From Streptomyces sp. CB02959 (GTDB taxonomy: Bacteria > Actinomycetota > Actinomycetes > Streptomycetales > Streptomycetaceae), in assembly GCF_002803155.1 (NCBI RefSeq), contig NZ_NNBP01000014.1, positions 90,429 to 154,428 of the forward strand: 64,000 nt of DNA, written 5' to 3'. The notes beneath the pieces were generated by a model that saw only the letters and a list, made by a program, of their open reading frames with translations, did no database searches and was not told the DNA's origin. The translations under genes and the position numbers were made by a program. Shown one piece after another: positions 1 to 8,793 of the stretch; positions within the stretch are counted from its first letter, which is position 1; each line of letters begins with the position of its first letter.

Positions 1-421
1 CGGAGACGATCAGGATCGCGAGCAGCATCCCGGGGAAGGCGAAGACCAGTTCCGTACTGCGGGAGAGGACCGAGTCCAGCCAGCCGCCCCGCCAGGCCGC
101 GGTCGCGCCGCCGACGACTCCCGTCAGGGTCGAGAAGGCGACCACCCCGAGCGGGCCCAGCAGTGAGGTGCGGGCGCCGATCAGCAGGCGGGAGAGGGTG
201 TCGCGGCCGGAGGCGTCGATGCCGAACGGGTGGGCGGCCGACGGTCCGGCGAGCGCGTTCCCGAGGTCGACCGCGTTGGGGTCGGCCGGGACGAGCCAGG
301 GGGCGAGCAGCGCCGCCAGTACCAGCAGGGCGACGCATCCGAGGCAGAGCAGGTACAGCGGGGCGCCCGCGGTGCGGATCCGGGCGAAGCCGGGCCTGCG
401 CAGGGGGAGTACGGCGGTCAT
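1..421 (-). CDS. ABC importer permease, DppC/OppC type (partial, C-terminus beyond window)
   Basis: Second inner-membrane permease of a peptide/opine/nickel-type ABC importer. About 140 N-terminal residues are visible: a hydrophobic first membrane segment around residues 22-44, then the family block HPFGIDASGRDTLSRLLIG, which is typical of OppC/DppC N-terminal regions. The ATG at 421 overlaps the TGA of the upstream permease (ATGA), so the two are translationally coupled. The 3' part and presumably the ATPase genes lie left of the window. It belongs to the aguA - binding protein - permease - permease transcription unit, so its cargo may be a guanidino compound or peptide; that is inference. 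Confidence 0.9.
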   Translation of the reverse strand, partial: MTAVLPLRRPGFARIRTAGAPLYLLCLGCVALLVLAALLAPWLVPADPNAVDLGNALAGPSAAHPFGIDASGRDTLSRLLIGARTSLLGPLGVVAFSTLTGVVGGATAAWRGGWLDSVLSRSTELVFAFPGMLLAILIVS

Positions 422-1377
422 CCGGCCGACCTCCCGGGGCCGAGGGCGACGCGGGGGTCGACCAGCGGATGGAGCAGGTCGACCACGAGGTTCACCGCCA
501 TGAACAGCCCGACCATGATCAGGGAGATGGCCTGCACCGTGGGGAAGTCCTTCGTGGTGATGGACAGTTCGAGGAGCTGCCCGATGCCGCCGACACCGAA
601 CGCCGACTCGACCAGGACGGTGCACACCAGCAGGGTGGAGACGATCAGGCCGCCGGTGGTGAGCACCGTGCCCAGCGCGTTGCGGAACACATGGCGGCCG
701 ATCACCTTGCGGTGCGGCACGCCGCGGCTGAGCGCCACCGTGACGTGTTCCTGGCCGAGGACGTCGAGCATGGCGCTGCGGCTGACGCGGGCCAGCATGC
801 CGATCAGGTACAGCGCGAGGGCGACCGCGGGCAGCGTCAGGTGCCAGAGCATCTGCCCGAGGCCCTCTCCGGTGCCGCCGGCCGGGAACCAGTGCAGCCG
901 CAGCGCGAACAGGCCCTGGAGCAGGACCGCCGCGACGAAGGACGGGGTGCCCACCGCGAGCGTGGTGGTGACCAGGATCGTGGAGTCCACGGCGCCGCCG
1001 CGGACCGCGCCGATCCGGCCCAGTGCGAGGCCCAGGACCAGCACCAGGAGCAGCGCCATGGTGACCAGGAGCAGGGTGGCGGGCAGACGGTCCGCGAGCA
1101 GCCGGGACACGTCGGTGCGGTAGGTGATCGAACGGCCGAAGTCGCCGTGCAGCAACTGGCCGAGCCAGCGGACGTACCGGACGGCGAAGGGCGCGTCGAG
1201 GTGGTACTGCGCGTTGATGGCCTGGAGGGCCGCCGGGGAGGCGGACCGTCCCGACAGGAGGAAGCTCGCCGGGTTGCCGGGCGCCAGATACATCGCGCCG
1301 AAGATCACGAACGAGGCGCCGAGCAGGGTGACGGCCATCTCCACCAGCCGCCGCAGGGCGAATCTCAGAAGGCTCAT
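418..1377 (-). CDS. ABC importer permease, DppB/OppB type
   Basis: First inner-membrane permease of the peptide-type importer, 319 residues, about the family length. Predicted membrane helices include one near residues 9-30 and several after residue 95; the cytoplasmic coupling loop (VTVALSRGVPHRKVIGRHVF) is recognisable near residues 200-225. The start is the ATG at 1377, which overlaps the TGA of the binding protein gene (ATGA); its own TGA overlaps the next ATG. Third gene of the operon that begins with aguA. Family assignment is firm; substrate is not readable from sequence. Confidence 0.93.
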   Translation of the reverse strand: MSLLRFALRRLVEMAVTLLGASFVIFGAMYLAPGNPASFLLSGRSASPAALQAINAQYHLDAPFAVRYVRWLGQLLHGDFGRSITYRTDVSRLLADRLPATLLLVTMALLLVLVLGLALGRIGAVRGGAVDSTILVTTTLAVGTPSFVAAVLLQGLFALRLHWFPAGGTGEGLGQMLWHLTLPAVALALYLIGMLARVSRSAMLDVLGQEHVTVALSRGVPHRKVIGRHVFRNALGTVLTTGGLIVSTLLVCTVLVESAFGVGGIGQLLELSITTKDFPTVQAISLIMVGLFMAVNLVVDLLHPLVDPRVALGPGRSAG

Positions 1378-3029
1378 CGCGCGGCCCCGACGTCGGCGGC
1401 CCAGGGGTAGTACAGGTAGGAGATGGTGGTGGGCGCCCCGGTGATCCGCTTGTTGAGGAACACGGCGGTGGGCCACTCGGCGACGGGGATCCACAGGACC
1501 TGCGCGGCCGCCTTCTGCTGGAGCTTGGCCTCGATGCCCAGCCGCCGGGCCGCGTCGTCGGTGGCGCGGGCCTGGTCGACCAGGGTGTCGTAGGCGCGGT
1601 CGTGGTAGCCGGCGTAGTTCTGGTAGGCGCCGGTCCGGAAGTTGCTCAGCAGGTCCAGCGGATCGGTGATGGAGTCGTAGTACGTCTCGGGGAACATGTC
1701 GATCCCCTCGCGCGCCGTGGGGTCGGTGAACAGCGCGCTGAAGGCGTTGGGCGCGATGGTCTTCAGCCGGACGTGCAGTCCGATCTGGGTGCCGGCCGCC
1801 TGTACGGCGGTGGCCAGCAGCGATACGTCCTGGCCGATGGAGCTGGTGGCGATGGTGACCGTCTTGCCGGATGCCCCCGCCTCGTCGATGAGCTTCCTGG
1901 CCTCGTCCAGGTTCCGTGCGGTGGGCGGCAGTCCGGTGAAGGCGGCGCGGCGGACCGCTTCGGGGGCGGCGGACCAGGCGGCCTTGGTGGTGAGCGATCC
2001 GGTGGCGGCGCCCGCCCCGCTCAGCCCGGTCTTGACGAAGCCCCGACGGTCCAGGGCCACGGACAGCGCGCGGCGGACCCGGACGTCGCCGAGCGGACCG
2101 TGCATGTTCGTGATGTTGACGTTGACGGTGCTCAGCCCCTCGCCGAAGGAGAGGGTCCCGACGCCGCTGGAACGCAGCGCGGCGTAGCTCTCGGTGGGGA
2201 TGAGGTACCCGCCGTCCACCTCGCCGCCGAGCATCGCCTTGGTACGCGCGGAGGAGTCGGGGAGGAAGCGGAACACCGCTTTCGCCGACTTGGCCCTGGT
2301 GCCCCAGTAGCCGTCGAAGCGGCGCAGTTCGAGGGACTGGCCCTTGCTCCAGGCCCCGAGCCGGAAGGGGCCGGTGCAGTCCAGGCTGCCCGAGGTCCCG
2401 TAGTCCCGCCCCGCCGCCTGTACGCCGGACCGGCTCGCCACCACCCCGGCCGCGGTCGCCATGTACTGGGGGAACTGCGAGTCGGGCCGCTTGAGCTTCA
2501 CGGTCACCTGGAGCGGGCCGGTCTTGGTGAGGGCGGCGACGTTGTTGAAGACCGATGCCCATGCCGACCCGTTGGCCGGGTTCATCTGACGGCCCAGGCT
2601 GAACACCACGTCATCGGCGCTCAGCACGCCGCCGTCGTGGAAGCGCACACCCGGCCGCAGGTCGTAGACCCAGGTCAGCGGGTCGGGATGGGTGGCCTTC
2701 CGGGCCAGGCCCGGGGCCAGGGTCAGCCGGGGCGTCCACCGCATCAGGCTCTCGCAGACATTGGAGAGGATCATGTTCTGCGGGTAGTCGAAGGCGGCGA
2801 GGTAGTCGAGCGTGGACGGTTCCGCGTAGAGCGCCCAGCTGAACGAGTCGATCTCGCCTTTGGCGGCCGGGGTGCTCGCGGACAGGCGGAAGTCCGCTCG
2901 CGCGCCGGACGCCCCGGCAGCGGGCGGGCCCGCACAGGCGGACGTCACCAGAAGGGCGGACAGGCCGCCGGCCGCGAGGGCACGCCGACGGGCGCGGCGC
3001 CTCCTCGGCCGGGGTGGTGGTGTGGGCAT
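1374..3029 (-). CDS. Extracytoplasmic solute-binding lipoprotein, peptide/opine family (SBP_bac_5)
   Basis: Captures substrate outside the membrane and delivers it to the two permeases. 551 residues. The N-terminus has an Arg-rich stretch, a hydrophobic core and a lipobox-like VTSAC, so it is a predicted lipoprotein. The family block LTWVYDLRPGVRFHDGGVLS followed by ADDVVFSL is present near residues 110-135. ATG at 3029 is chosen because the signal peptide begins directly after it; the open frame continues upstream but overlaps aguA. It lies about 100 bases downstream of aguA and overlaps dppB by four bases. Probably co-transcribed with aguA from the operator-bearing promoter near 4282-4310. 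Confidence 0.92.
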   Translation of the reverse strand: MPTPPPRPRRRRARRRALAAGGLSALLVTSACAGPPAAGASGARADFRLSASTPAAKGEIDSFSWALYAEPSTLDYLAAFDYPQNMILSNVCESLMRWTPRLTLAPGLARKATHPDPLTWVYDLRPGVRFHDGGVLSADDVVFSLGRQMNPANGSAWASVFNNVAALTKTGPLQVTVKLKRPDSQFPQYMATAAGVVASRSGVQAAGRDYGTSGSLDCTGPFRLGAWSKGQSLELRRFDGYWGTRAKSAKAVFRFLPDSSARTKAMLGGEVDGGYLIPTESYAALRSSGVGTLSFGEGLSTVNVNITNMHGPLGDVRVRRALSVALDRRGFVKTGLSGAGAATGSLTTKAAWSAAPEAVRRAAFTGLPPTARNLDEARKLIDEAGASGKTVTIATSSIGQDVSLLATAVQAAGTQIGLHVRLKTIAPNAFSALFTDPTAREGIDMFPETYYDSITDPLDLLSNFRTGAYQNYAGYHDRAYDTLVDQARATDDAARRLGIEAKLQQKAAAQVLWIPVAEWPTAVFLNKRITGAPTTISYLYYPWAADVGAAR

Positions 3030-3127
3030 CGCTGCGGTTCCTCTCCGTACACGGCAGGGCTGACAGGCGGGCGACCCGGGGCCGTCCATGCGACGGACGG
3101 CCCGGGGCCGGCGCGGGCGGAGAGGGC

Positions 3128-4138
3128 TCAGACCACCGGAACCACGGCGGGAACCTGCTGGGTGATGCAGTGGACCCCGCCCCCACCGTGGGCGATCACC
3201 GGGGTCGGCACGCCCACCACCTTGCGGTCGGGGCAGGCCGCGGCGATGACGGCCAGCACCTCCGCGTCCTGCGGCAGACCGGCGATCGGGACGACGACGC
3301 CCCCGTTGGCCAGATAGAAGTTGAGATACCCGACCTCGACCGGTGCACCGGCGACCTCGACGAACGCGCTCTGCGGCAGGTCGACGATCTCCAGCCGCCG
3401 CCCGCTGGCGTCCGTACTGGCCTCCAGCACCGCACGGTTGGCCCGCATCCGCGCGTAGTCGGGGTGCGTGGGGTCGTCGGGCAGCTGCACCACGACTTTG
3501 CCTGGGGCGACGAACGCGCAGACGCCGTCCACGTGCCCGTCGGTCTCGGTGTCCAGCAGGCCGCCGTACGGCAGCCAGATGACCTTGGTGACACCGAGTC
3601 GGGCCGTCAACTCGGCCTCGATCTCCACCCGGCTCATCCCCGGATTGCGGTTCGGATGGAGCAGGCACTGCTCGGTGGTGATGAGCGTGCCCTCGCCGTC
3701 CACGGTGATCGCACCACCCTCCAGAATCATTTCCGAGCGCACGGTCCGCTCGCCGAGCCGGTCGAGCAGCAGGCCGCTGATCCGGTCGTCGGAGTCGAAC
3801 GGGTGGTGCTTGCCGCCCCAGGCGTTGAACCGGAAGTCCACTCCGGCCCGCCGGCCGTCGGGGCCGACCACGAAGACCGGCCCGGAGTCGCGGAACCACG
3901 AGTCGTCCAGGGGCAGTTCGATCACCTCGACGCCCTCGCCGCACCGTGCGCGGGCCTCGCCACCGTGGCCGGGCGGCGCGACCATGGTCACCGGCTCGAA
4001 CTCCGCGACGGCACGCGCCACGTCCGCGTACTCCTGCTTGACCGCCTCCAGGACGGTGCCCCACAGGTCGTGCCGCGTGGGCCAGGCCATCAGGCAGCGC
4101 TCGTGCTCGGTCCATTCAGCGGGCATGCGGAAGCTCAT
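3128..4138 (-). CDS. aguA: Agmatine deiminase (PPAD/AguA family), canonical copy
   Basis: Hydrolyses agmatine to N-carbamoylputrescine and ammonia; cytoplasmic (no signal peptide). 336 residues. All family motifs are present: MPAEWTEHERCLMAWPTR at the N-terminus, DDSWFRDSGPVFV, FNAWGG, LEGGAITVDGEGTLITTE, the His motif TDGHVDG, and the C-terminal nucleophile motif GGGGVHCITQQ with the catalytic Cys. First gene of an operon with a peptide-type ABC importer. A palindromic operator and promoter lie about 160 bases upstream. No N-carbamoylputrescine amidohydrolase (AguB) gene is in the window, so the fate of the product is open. Two other deiminase-family genes lie at 10.3 and 11.6 kb and are more divergent. 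Confidence 0.92.
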   Translation of the reverse strand: MSFRMPAEWTEHERCLMAWPTRHDLWGTVLEAVKQEYADVARAVAEFEPVTMVAPPGHGGEARARCGEGVEVIELPLDDSWFRDSGPVFVVGPDGRRAGVDFRFNAWGGKHHPFDSDDRISGLLLDRLGERTVRSEMILEGGAITVDGEGTLITTEQCLLHPNRNPGMSRVEIEAELTARLGVTKVIWLPYGGLLDTETDGHVDGVCAFVAPGKVVVQLPDDPTHPDYARMRANRAVLEASTDASGRRLEIVDLPQSAFVEVAGAPVEVGYLNFYLANGGVVVPIAGLPQDAEVLAVIAAACPDRKVVGVPTPVIAHGGGGVHCITQQVPAVVPVV

Positions 4139-4478
4139 GGGAACTCTCTTTTCCGGGGATTGGGGGAGGGGGAGGCCACGTGCGGGACGTGGCGGATGCC
4201 GAGAAGGCAGAGGCGAGGGGACGGCCGGAGACCGGCCGGTATGCGGAGGTCCAGCAGATGCCGGAGCGTCGATGTGCCGGAATCCTGCCCCGAACTGAAA
4301 ATTCAGTCAAGAAGCTGGGCGAGAAGAATCCGGCGGGTTTCCACCAGTGGCGGAACCGGCGCGCGCACCGGCGCCCGGGGGGAATCCGGGCATGCCGGAT
4401 CGGCCCCAGGGGGCGAGCGCGTCGCGGCCGCGGGACCTCTCCCGAGGCACCGCTGCACTGGGTCTCCGGCCTGGCCGC
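4139..4478. other. Intergenic region between ureC and aguA (340 bases)
   Basis: Non-coding leader and promoter of aguA plus the ureC 3' flank. It contains the operator/promoter at 4282-4310. A short inverted repeat (ATCCGG, 5-base loop, CCGGAT at 4384-4400) about 80 bases beyond the ureC stop is a weak terminator candidate. I see no gene here; the predicted aguA leader is about 135 bases and has no motif I recognise. Confidence 0.6.
4282..4310 (-). promoter_or_regulatory. Promoter with TetR-type operator, site 1 (aguA operon)
   Basis: Reading toward aguA: TTGACT (4310-4305), a 17-base spacer, then CAGGAT (4287-4282), a good vegetative-type promoter. The palindrome ACTGAA-AA-TTCAGT spans 4294-4307 and overlaps the -35, so a bound repressor would block RNA polymerase. 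It is the same element seen at three other places in the first 10 kb. Confidence 0.75.
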
Positions 4479-6188
4479 TTACAGGAAGTACAGGCGGCTG
4501 AGCGACACTTCCTGGAGCGGCTCGGAGCGGATCGGCTCCCCGTCCAGCGTCACCAGTCCGCTGTCCGCGTCGACCTGCACCTCACCCAGGCGCGCGTTGT
4601 TCACCAGATCGGCGGGGCCGATGCCCCGGGTGCCACGGACGGCCACCCTGCGGCGCCGGGTGGCCATCGCGTCGTACGGCCTGCCGAACGTACCGGACTC
4701 GGCGGCGGCCCGGCTGACGAACGCCACCGATAGATCGGCCGGGGTGGCGCCGTGCGCCCCGAACAGCGGGCCCAGCACCAGGGGTTCGCAGCGGTCATTG
4801 GCGGCGTTGGGGTCGCCGGTGACGCCGTAGGCGGGGAAGCCGGACTTGAGCACCAGTTGGGGTTTGGCGCCGAAGAACTGCGGCTTCCACAGCACGATGT
4901 CCGCCATCTTGCCGACCTCGATCGATCCGATCTCGTGCGAGAGGCCGTGGGCGATGGCGGGGTTGATGGTGAGTTTGGCGATGTAGCGCAGTACGCGGGC
5001 GTTGTCGTCGTGGGTGCCGTCGCCGTCCATCGGGCCGAGTTCGGCCTTCATCTTGCCGGCCATGGCGAAGGTGCGGCGGACGGTCTCGCCGGCCCGGCCC
5101 ATGCCCTGGGCGTCGGAGGAGGTGATGCCGATCGCCCCGAGGTCGTGCAGTACGTCCTCGGCGCCCATCGTGCCGGCCCGGATGCGGTCGCGGGCCATCG
5201 CGGCGTCGCCGGGCAGGTCCGTCTTGAGGTCGTGGACCGAGACGATCATGCCGTAGTGCTCGGCGACCGCGTCCCGCCCGAACGGCAGGGTGGGGTTGGT
5301 CGAGGAGCCGATGACGTTGGGGACACCGGCCATCTTCAGCACGTTGGGGACGTGCCCGCCGCCGCAGCCCTCGATGTGGAAGGCGTGGATCGTCCGGCCG
5401 TCCAGGACCCGCAGGGTGTCCTCGACGGTGAGGCACTCGTTGAGGCCGTCGCTGTGCAGCGCGACCTGGACGTCGTACTCCTCGGCGACCCGCAGGGCGG
5501 TGTCCAGCGCGCGGGCGTGCGCGCCCATGTCCTCGTGCACCTTGAAGCCCAGGGCGCCGCCCTCGGCCAGCGCCTCGACCAGCGGCGCCTCGCCGGAGGA
5601 CGAACCGCGGCCCAGGAAGCCGATGTTGACCGGCCAGGCGTCGAAGGCGTTGAACGCGTGGCGCAGCGCCCAGGGGGAGTTGACGCCGACGCCCCAGACC
5701 GGACCGAACTCCTGCCCGATGATCGTGGTCACCCCCGAAGCGAGCGACGCCTCCATGATGCGCGGCGACAGCAGGTGGACGTGGGTGTCGATGGCGCCGG
5801 CGGTGGCGATCATGCCCTCACCGGAGACGATGGAGGTGCCGGTGCCGACGACGACGTCGACGCCGTCGAGGGTGTCGGGGTTGCCGGCCCGCCCGATGGC
5901 GTGGATGCGCCCCTCGCGGAGGCCGATGGAGGTCTTGCGGATGCCCTGGACCGCGTCGATGACCAGGACGTTGCTGATCACCACGTCGCAGGTCTCGCGC
6001 AGCGACGCGGCCTTGAGGTGCATCCCGTCGCGGGCGGTCTTGCCGAAGCCGGCCAGGAACTCCTCGCCCGACTTCTGCGAGTCGGACTCCACCCGGACCA
6101 CCAGGCCGGAGTCGCCGAGGACCACCCGGTCACCGGCCCGCGGGCCGTGCACGGCGGCGTACTCCTGCGGATCGATGGTGCTGCTCAC
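4479..6188 (-). CDS. ureC: Urease alpha subunit, divergent (UreC)
   Basis: Catalytic subunit of a urease-type nickel amidohydrolase, 569 residues. Metal and active-site residues are in place: THVH near residue 135, the carbamylated Lys in GFKVHEDMG, ALHSDGLNE, HAFHIEGCGGGH and the Asp in SSDAQGMGR. The mobile-flap segment differs from classical ureases: the usual C-H-H-L reads VHDL, so the flap His is kept but the Cys is Val and the next His is Asp. The segment after the first metal motif is also shorter (GVNSPW in place of the usual ATTCTPG region). GTG at 6188 overlaps the TGA of the upstream ureAB gene. No accessory genes (ureD/E/F/G) are in the window, so nickel loading must use genes elsewhere or the protein may do something else. 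Confidence 0.92.
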   Translation of the reverse strand: MSSTIDPQEYAAVHGPRAGDRVVLGDSGLVVRVESDSQKSGEEFLAGFGKTARDGMHLKAASLRETCDVVISNVLVIDAVQGIRKTSIGLREGRIHAIGRAGNPDTLDGVDVVVGTGTSIVSGEGMIATAGAIDTHVHLLSPRIMEASLASGVTTIIGQEFGPVWGVGVNSPWALRHAFNAFDAWPVNIGFLGRGSSSGEAPLVEALAEGGALGFKVHEDMGAHARALDTALRVAEEYDVQVALHSDGLNECLTVEDTLRVLDGRTIHAFHIEGCGGGHVPNVLKMAGVPNVIGSSTNPTLPFGRDAVAEHYGMIVSVHDLKTDLPGDAAMARDRIRAGTMGAEDVLHDLGAIGITSSDAQGMGRAGETVRRTFAMAGKMKAELGPMDGDGTHDDNARVLRYIAKLTINPAIAHGLSHEIGSIEVGKMADIVLWKPQFFGAKPQLVLKSGFPAYGVTGDPNAANDRCEPLVLGPLFGAHGATPADLSVAFVSRAAAESGTFGRPYDAMATRRRRVAVRGTRGIGPADLVNNARLGEVQVDADSGLVTLDGEPIRSEPLQEVSLSRLYFL

Positions 6189-6892
6189 GGCGAGTCCTCC
6201 TGGTCGTCATCGGTCCTGGCCCCGAGGTAGCCGCAGGCAGCCGCCCGGCGCAGGGCCTCGCGGCGTGCGCCCGGTGCGTCGAGCGGGCTGTCGACCAGCC
6301 CGGCGAAGCCGATCGCGATCCGGTCTCCGCCCATGGGCACGAGCCCGATGTCACGGACCGCCCCCGGGTCGAACCGGGTGGACGAACCGGTCGGTGCGGC
6401 GGGCCGCATCCCGTAGGCGGCGGCCCGATCGAAGTCCAGGCGCGGGTTGCTCTCGAAGAAGTGGAAGTGCGAGGTGACGCTGATCGGCACGGTCGCGGTG
6501 TTGCGCACCGCGATCACCACGGCGGGCTCGGGCTCGGGGTCGGCCGGGCCGGGCAGCACCGCACCCGGGGCGTGGGGGCCGAGGCCGCCTCCCTGGAACG
6601 GGTCGCTGACCACGGCCAGCCTGGTTCCGTCGTCGAAGACCGCCTCCACATGGATCTCGGTGACGACGTCGGGCACGCCGGGCAGTACGTCACCGGGCCC
6701 GAGCGCGGCGCGGGCGGCCGCGAGGGCTTCGGCGAGCCGGGCGCCGTCGCGGGCCGCCTCGCAGACCGTGTCGGCGATCAGGGCCGTCGCTTCGGGCACG
6801 TTCAGCCGGCAGCCGCGCGCACGTCGTGAGCGGGCCAGTTCGGCGGCGCTGAACAGCAGCAGCCGGTCGCGTTCCGTGGGGGTCAGTTGCAT
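6185..6892 (-). CDS. ureAB: Urease gamma-beta fusion subunit (UreA-UreB)
   Basis: Structural urease subunits gamma and beta joined in one 235-residue chain. Residues 1-100 resemble UreA (MQLTPTERDRLLLFSAAELA at the start, DVVTEIHVEAVFDDGTRL near residues 78-95). The C-terminal half resembles UreB (VRNTATVPISVTSHFHFFE, then NPRLDFDRAAAYGMR). Such fusions are known in some bacteria. The Gly/Pro-rich linker is around residues 97-127. ATG at 6892; the stop overlaps the ureC GTG (GTGA), implying a coupled two-gene operon. An operator/promoter lies about 110 bases upstream at 6998-7026. Confidence 0.9.
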   Translation of the reverse strand: MQLTPTERDRLLLFSAAELARSRRARGCRLNVPEATALIADTVCEAARDGARLAEALAAARAALGPGDVLPGVPDVVTEIHVEAVFDDGTRLAVVSDPFQGGGLGPHAPGAVLPGPADPEPEPAVVIAVRNTATVPISVTSHFHFFESNPRLDFDRAAAYGMRPAAPTGSSTRFDPGAVRDIGLVPMGGDRIAIGFAGLVDSPLDAPGARREALRRAAACGYLGARTDDDQEDSP

Positions 6893-6997
6893 GGCCGTGG
6901 CTCCTGGGAGCGGGTCGGAGCGGGGATTCCGGCCGGAGTGTCATGGGGCATGAGCGGGTGGCTTTCTCTGACGGGTCGGCAGTGGGATCTTGTCCCG

Positions 6998-7026
6998 ACC
7001 TTGCCACTGACTAAAAATTCAGTCAA
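6998..7026 (-). promoter_or_regulatory. Promoter with TetR-type operator, site 2 (ureAB-ureC)
   Basis: Reading toward ureAB: TTGACT (7026-7021), 17 bases, CAAGGT (7003-6998). The palindrome TGACTaAA-AA-TTCAGTCA spans 7008-7025 with one mismatch to the consensus shared with sites 1, 3 and 4. Geometry relative to the -35 is identical to site 1. Confidence 0.75.
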
Positions 7027-7097
7027 TACAGTGGACATGACTTCTGCCGGGACCGGCGCCCCTTGCCGACCAGCGGCGGAGCACCGGGCCGGAGGGG

Positions 7098-8642
7098 TCA
7101 GGAGTCCTTGCCGTAGCGACTGAGGGAGACCGTCACCGCGCCGCCGTCGGGCACGGCTTCGACCAGCCGCACGATCACGACGTCCCGGCCGTTCGCACTC
7201 CGGACGCAGAACGGGTGCTGGTCTTCGAGCTCGCTGAACTTCAGCGAGGTGACCGGGCTGCGATCGATCCCCTTGAGGCAGTCGTCGGGCGTGAGGCTGC
7301 CGCCGGGGGCGATGAAGGCGTCACTGTCGTCGGGGACCGCGAATTCGGTGGCCGAGCGCGACAGGTACCAGTCGGCGCTGGACTCCGGAACGACCTTGCC
7401 GTTCCGCAGGTCGAACTCGTAGCCCGCATCCGGGGAGGTCAGCTGCACGCCCGCGTACCCCGGCCGGAATCCGCCTCCGGACGCGTCCTGCGACTGCCCT
7501 TCCTCGGCAGGCGGCGCCGGATCCTCCGGGGGGTAGTCGAAGTAGTAGACCGCGCCGCCGCCCAGCAGCAGCGCGGCGACCGCCGTGGCCACGATCCAGC
7601 GAACGGGCCTTCCGGCGCGCCGGGCCGGGGCCGGCGGCGCGGCGGGGCCGGGCGCCTCGGCCCGCGGGAGGGGCACCGGTGTGGCGGTGACGGTGGGTTG
7701 CGCGTGCGGCGGTGCGGGCGGTGCGGGCAGGTCGCCGTGGCGGGAGAGCTCCGTACGGACGGCGGTCGGCAGCCAGCCGTCGGCGAACCGCACCTGCGGG
7801 CCCACGGCGGGGTGGCGGCGCACGGCCTCGATCACGGCGCCGGTGGTGGGTCGTTCGGCGGGGTCCTTCGCCAGGCACTGCCCCAACAGCGCGTGCAGTT
7901 CGGTCGGTACGCGGCCGAGGTCGGGCTGTTCGTGGACCGCCCGGTACAGGGCCACGGATTCCGGGCAGTCGCCGAAGGGGGGTGCCCCGCCGGCGGCGTA
8001 CACGGCCAGCGCGCCGAGTGCGAAGACGTCGGTCGCCGATGTGGCGGGCTGCCCCAGGGCCTGCTCGGGCGCCATGAAGGCGGGCGTGCCGATCCGCAGG
8101 CCGGCACTGGTGAGCGCGACCGCGTCGGCGGCCCGCGCGATGCCGAAGTCGATCACCCTGGGGCCGTCGGTGGCGACCAGCACGTTGGCCGGCTTGAGGT
8201 CGCGGTGGACCACTCCGGCGCCGTGGATCGACTGGAGGGCCTCCGCGATGCCGGCCATGAGGAGGAGCACGGTCCCCACGGGCAGCGGACCGTGCCGACG
8301 CAGCACCTCGTGCAGCGAGGGGGCGGGCACGTAGGCCGTCGCGAGCCACGGCGTCACCGCGTCGGCACCGGCGTCGATGACCTGGGCGGTGTAAAGGCCG
8401 TGGATGCGCCGGGCGTTGGCCACCTCCTGCGCGAACCGGTGACGGAACTCGGGGTCCCCGGCGAGCTCCGGCCGTACCGTCTTGAGGGCCACCGGCCGAC
8501 CGCCCGGCGTGTACGCCAGGTAGACGTGCCCCATTCCGCCCGAGCCGAGCCGGGCGTGCAGCCGGTACCCGCCGATCTCCGCCGGATCGTCAGCGGTCAG
8601 CGCCGCGAAGGAGGGTGACGCGCCGGGGTGCTCGGTGGTCAT
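7098..8642 (-). CDS. Membrane serine/threonine protein kinase (PknB-type) with extracytoplasmic domain
   Basis: Hanks-type kinase, 514 residues. Gly loop LGSGGMGHVY near residues 32-41, ATP-binding Lys in VALK near 54, catalytic loop HRDLKPANVL near 146, DFG near 165, and APEQ in the activation segment. A Pro/Ala-rich linker is followed by one membrane segment near residues 348-368 and an external domain of about 145 residues with two Cys (DDCLKG and HPFCVR), with no PASTA repeat visible. Start ATG 8642. The shared operator lies about 90 bases upstream, so it may belong to the deiminase/urease regulon and sense something outside the cell; the ligand is unknown. Confidence 0.9.
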   Translation of the reverse strand: MTTEHPGASPSFAALTADDPAEIGGYRLHARLGSGGMGHVYLAYTPGGRPVALKTVRPELAGDPEFRHRFAQEVANARRIHGLYTAQVIDAGADAVTPWLATAYVPAPSLHEVLRRHGPLPVGTVLLLMAGIAEALQSIHGAGVVHRDLKPANVLVATDGPRVIDFGIARAADAVALTSAGLRIGTPAFMAPEQALGQPATSATDVFALGALAVYAAGGAPPFGDCPESVALYRAVHEQPDLGRVPTELHALLGQCLAKDPAERPTTGAVIEAVRRHPAVGPQVRFADGWLPTAVRTELSRHGDLPAPPAPPHAQPTVTATPVPLPRAEAPGPAAPPAPARRAGRPVRWIVATAVAALLLGGGAVYYFDYPPEDPAPPAEEGQSQDASGGGFRPGYAGVQLTSPDAGYEFDLRNGKVVPESSADWYLSRSATEFAVPDDSDAFIAPGGSLTPDDCLKGIDRSPVTSLKFSELEDQHPFCVRSANGRDVVIVRLVEAVPDGGAVTVSLSRYGKDS

Positions 8643-8720
8643 GCGGTGGCTCTTTCAGATGGGGGCGGCAAGCGCGGGCCGGCAGGGAGGCGGGGCGGCT
8701 GGCATGGCTCCGCGGCCCAG

Positions 8721-8742
8721 ACTCTAACTGAAGTTTCAGTCA
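8721..8742. promoter_or_regulatory. TetR-type operator, site 3 (kinase / tetR1 divergent region)
   Basis: Palindrome ACTGAA-GT-TTCAGT at 8727-8740, followed by CA to match the longer consensus on one side. On the minus strand a -10-like TAGAGT (8726-8721) abuts it toward the kinase, without a clear -35. It sits 54 bases upstream of the tetR1 GTG, so it could serve autoregulation, kinase control, or both. Confidence 0.65.
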
Positions 8743-8793
8743 TGCCCGCCCCGCGGGGAGAGGGCGCACGAGGGCTGGTTAAGCTGGGCAATC

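Noticed and set aside
163..1410. Long open frame antisense to the ABC permease genes
   Set aside because: High GC keeps antisense frames open; composition is Arg/Gly repetitive, no family motif, and the other strand encodes clear permeases.
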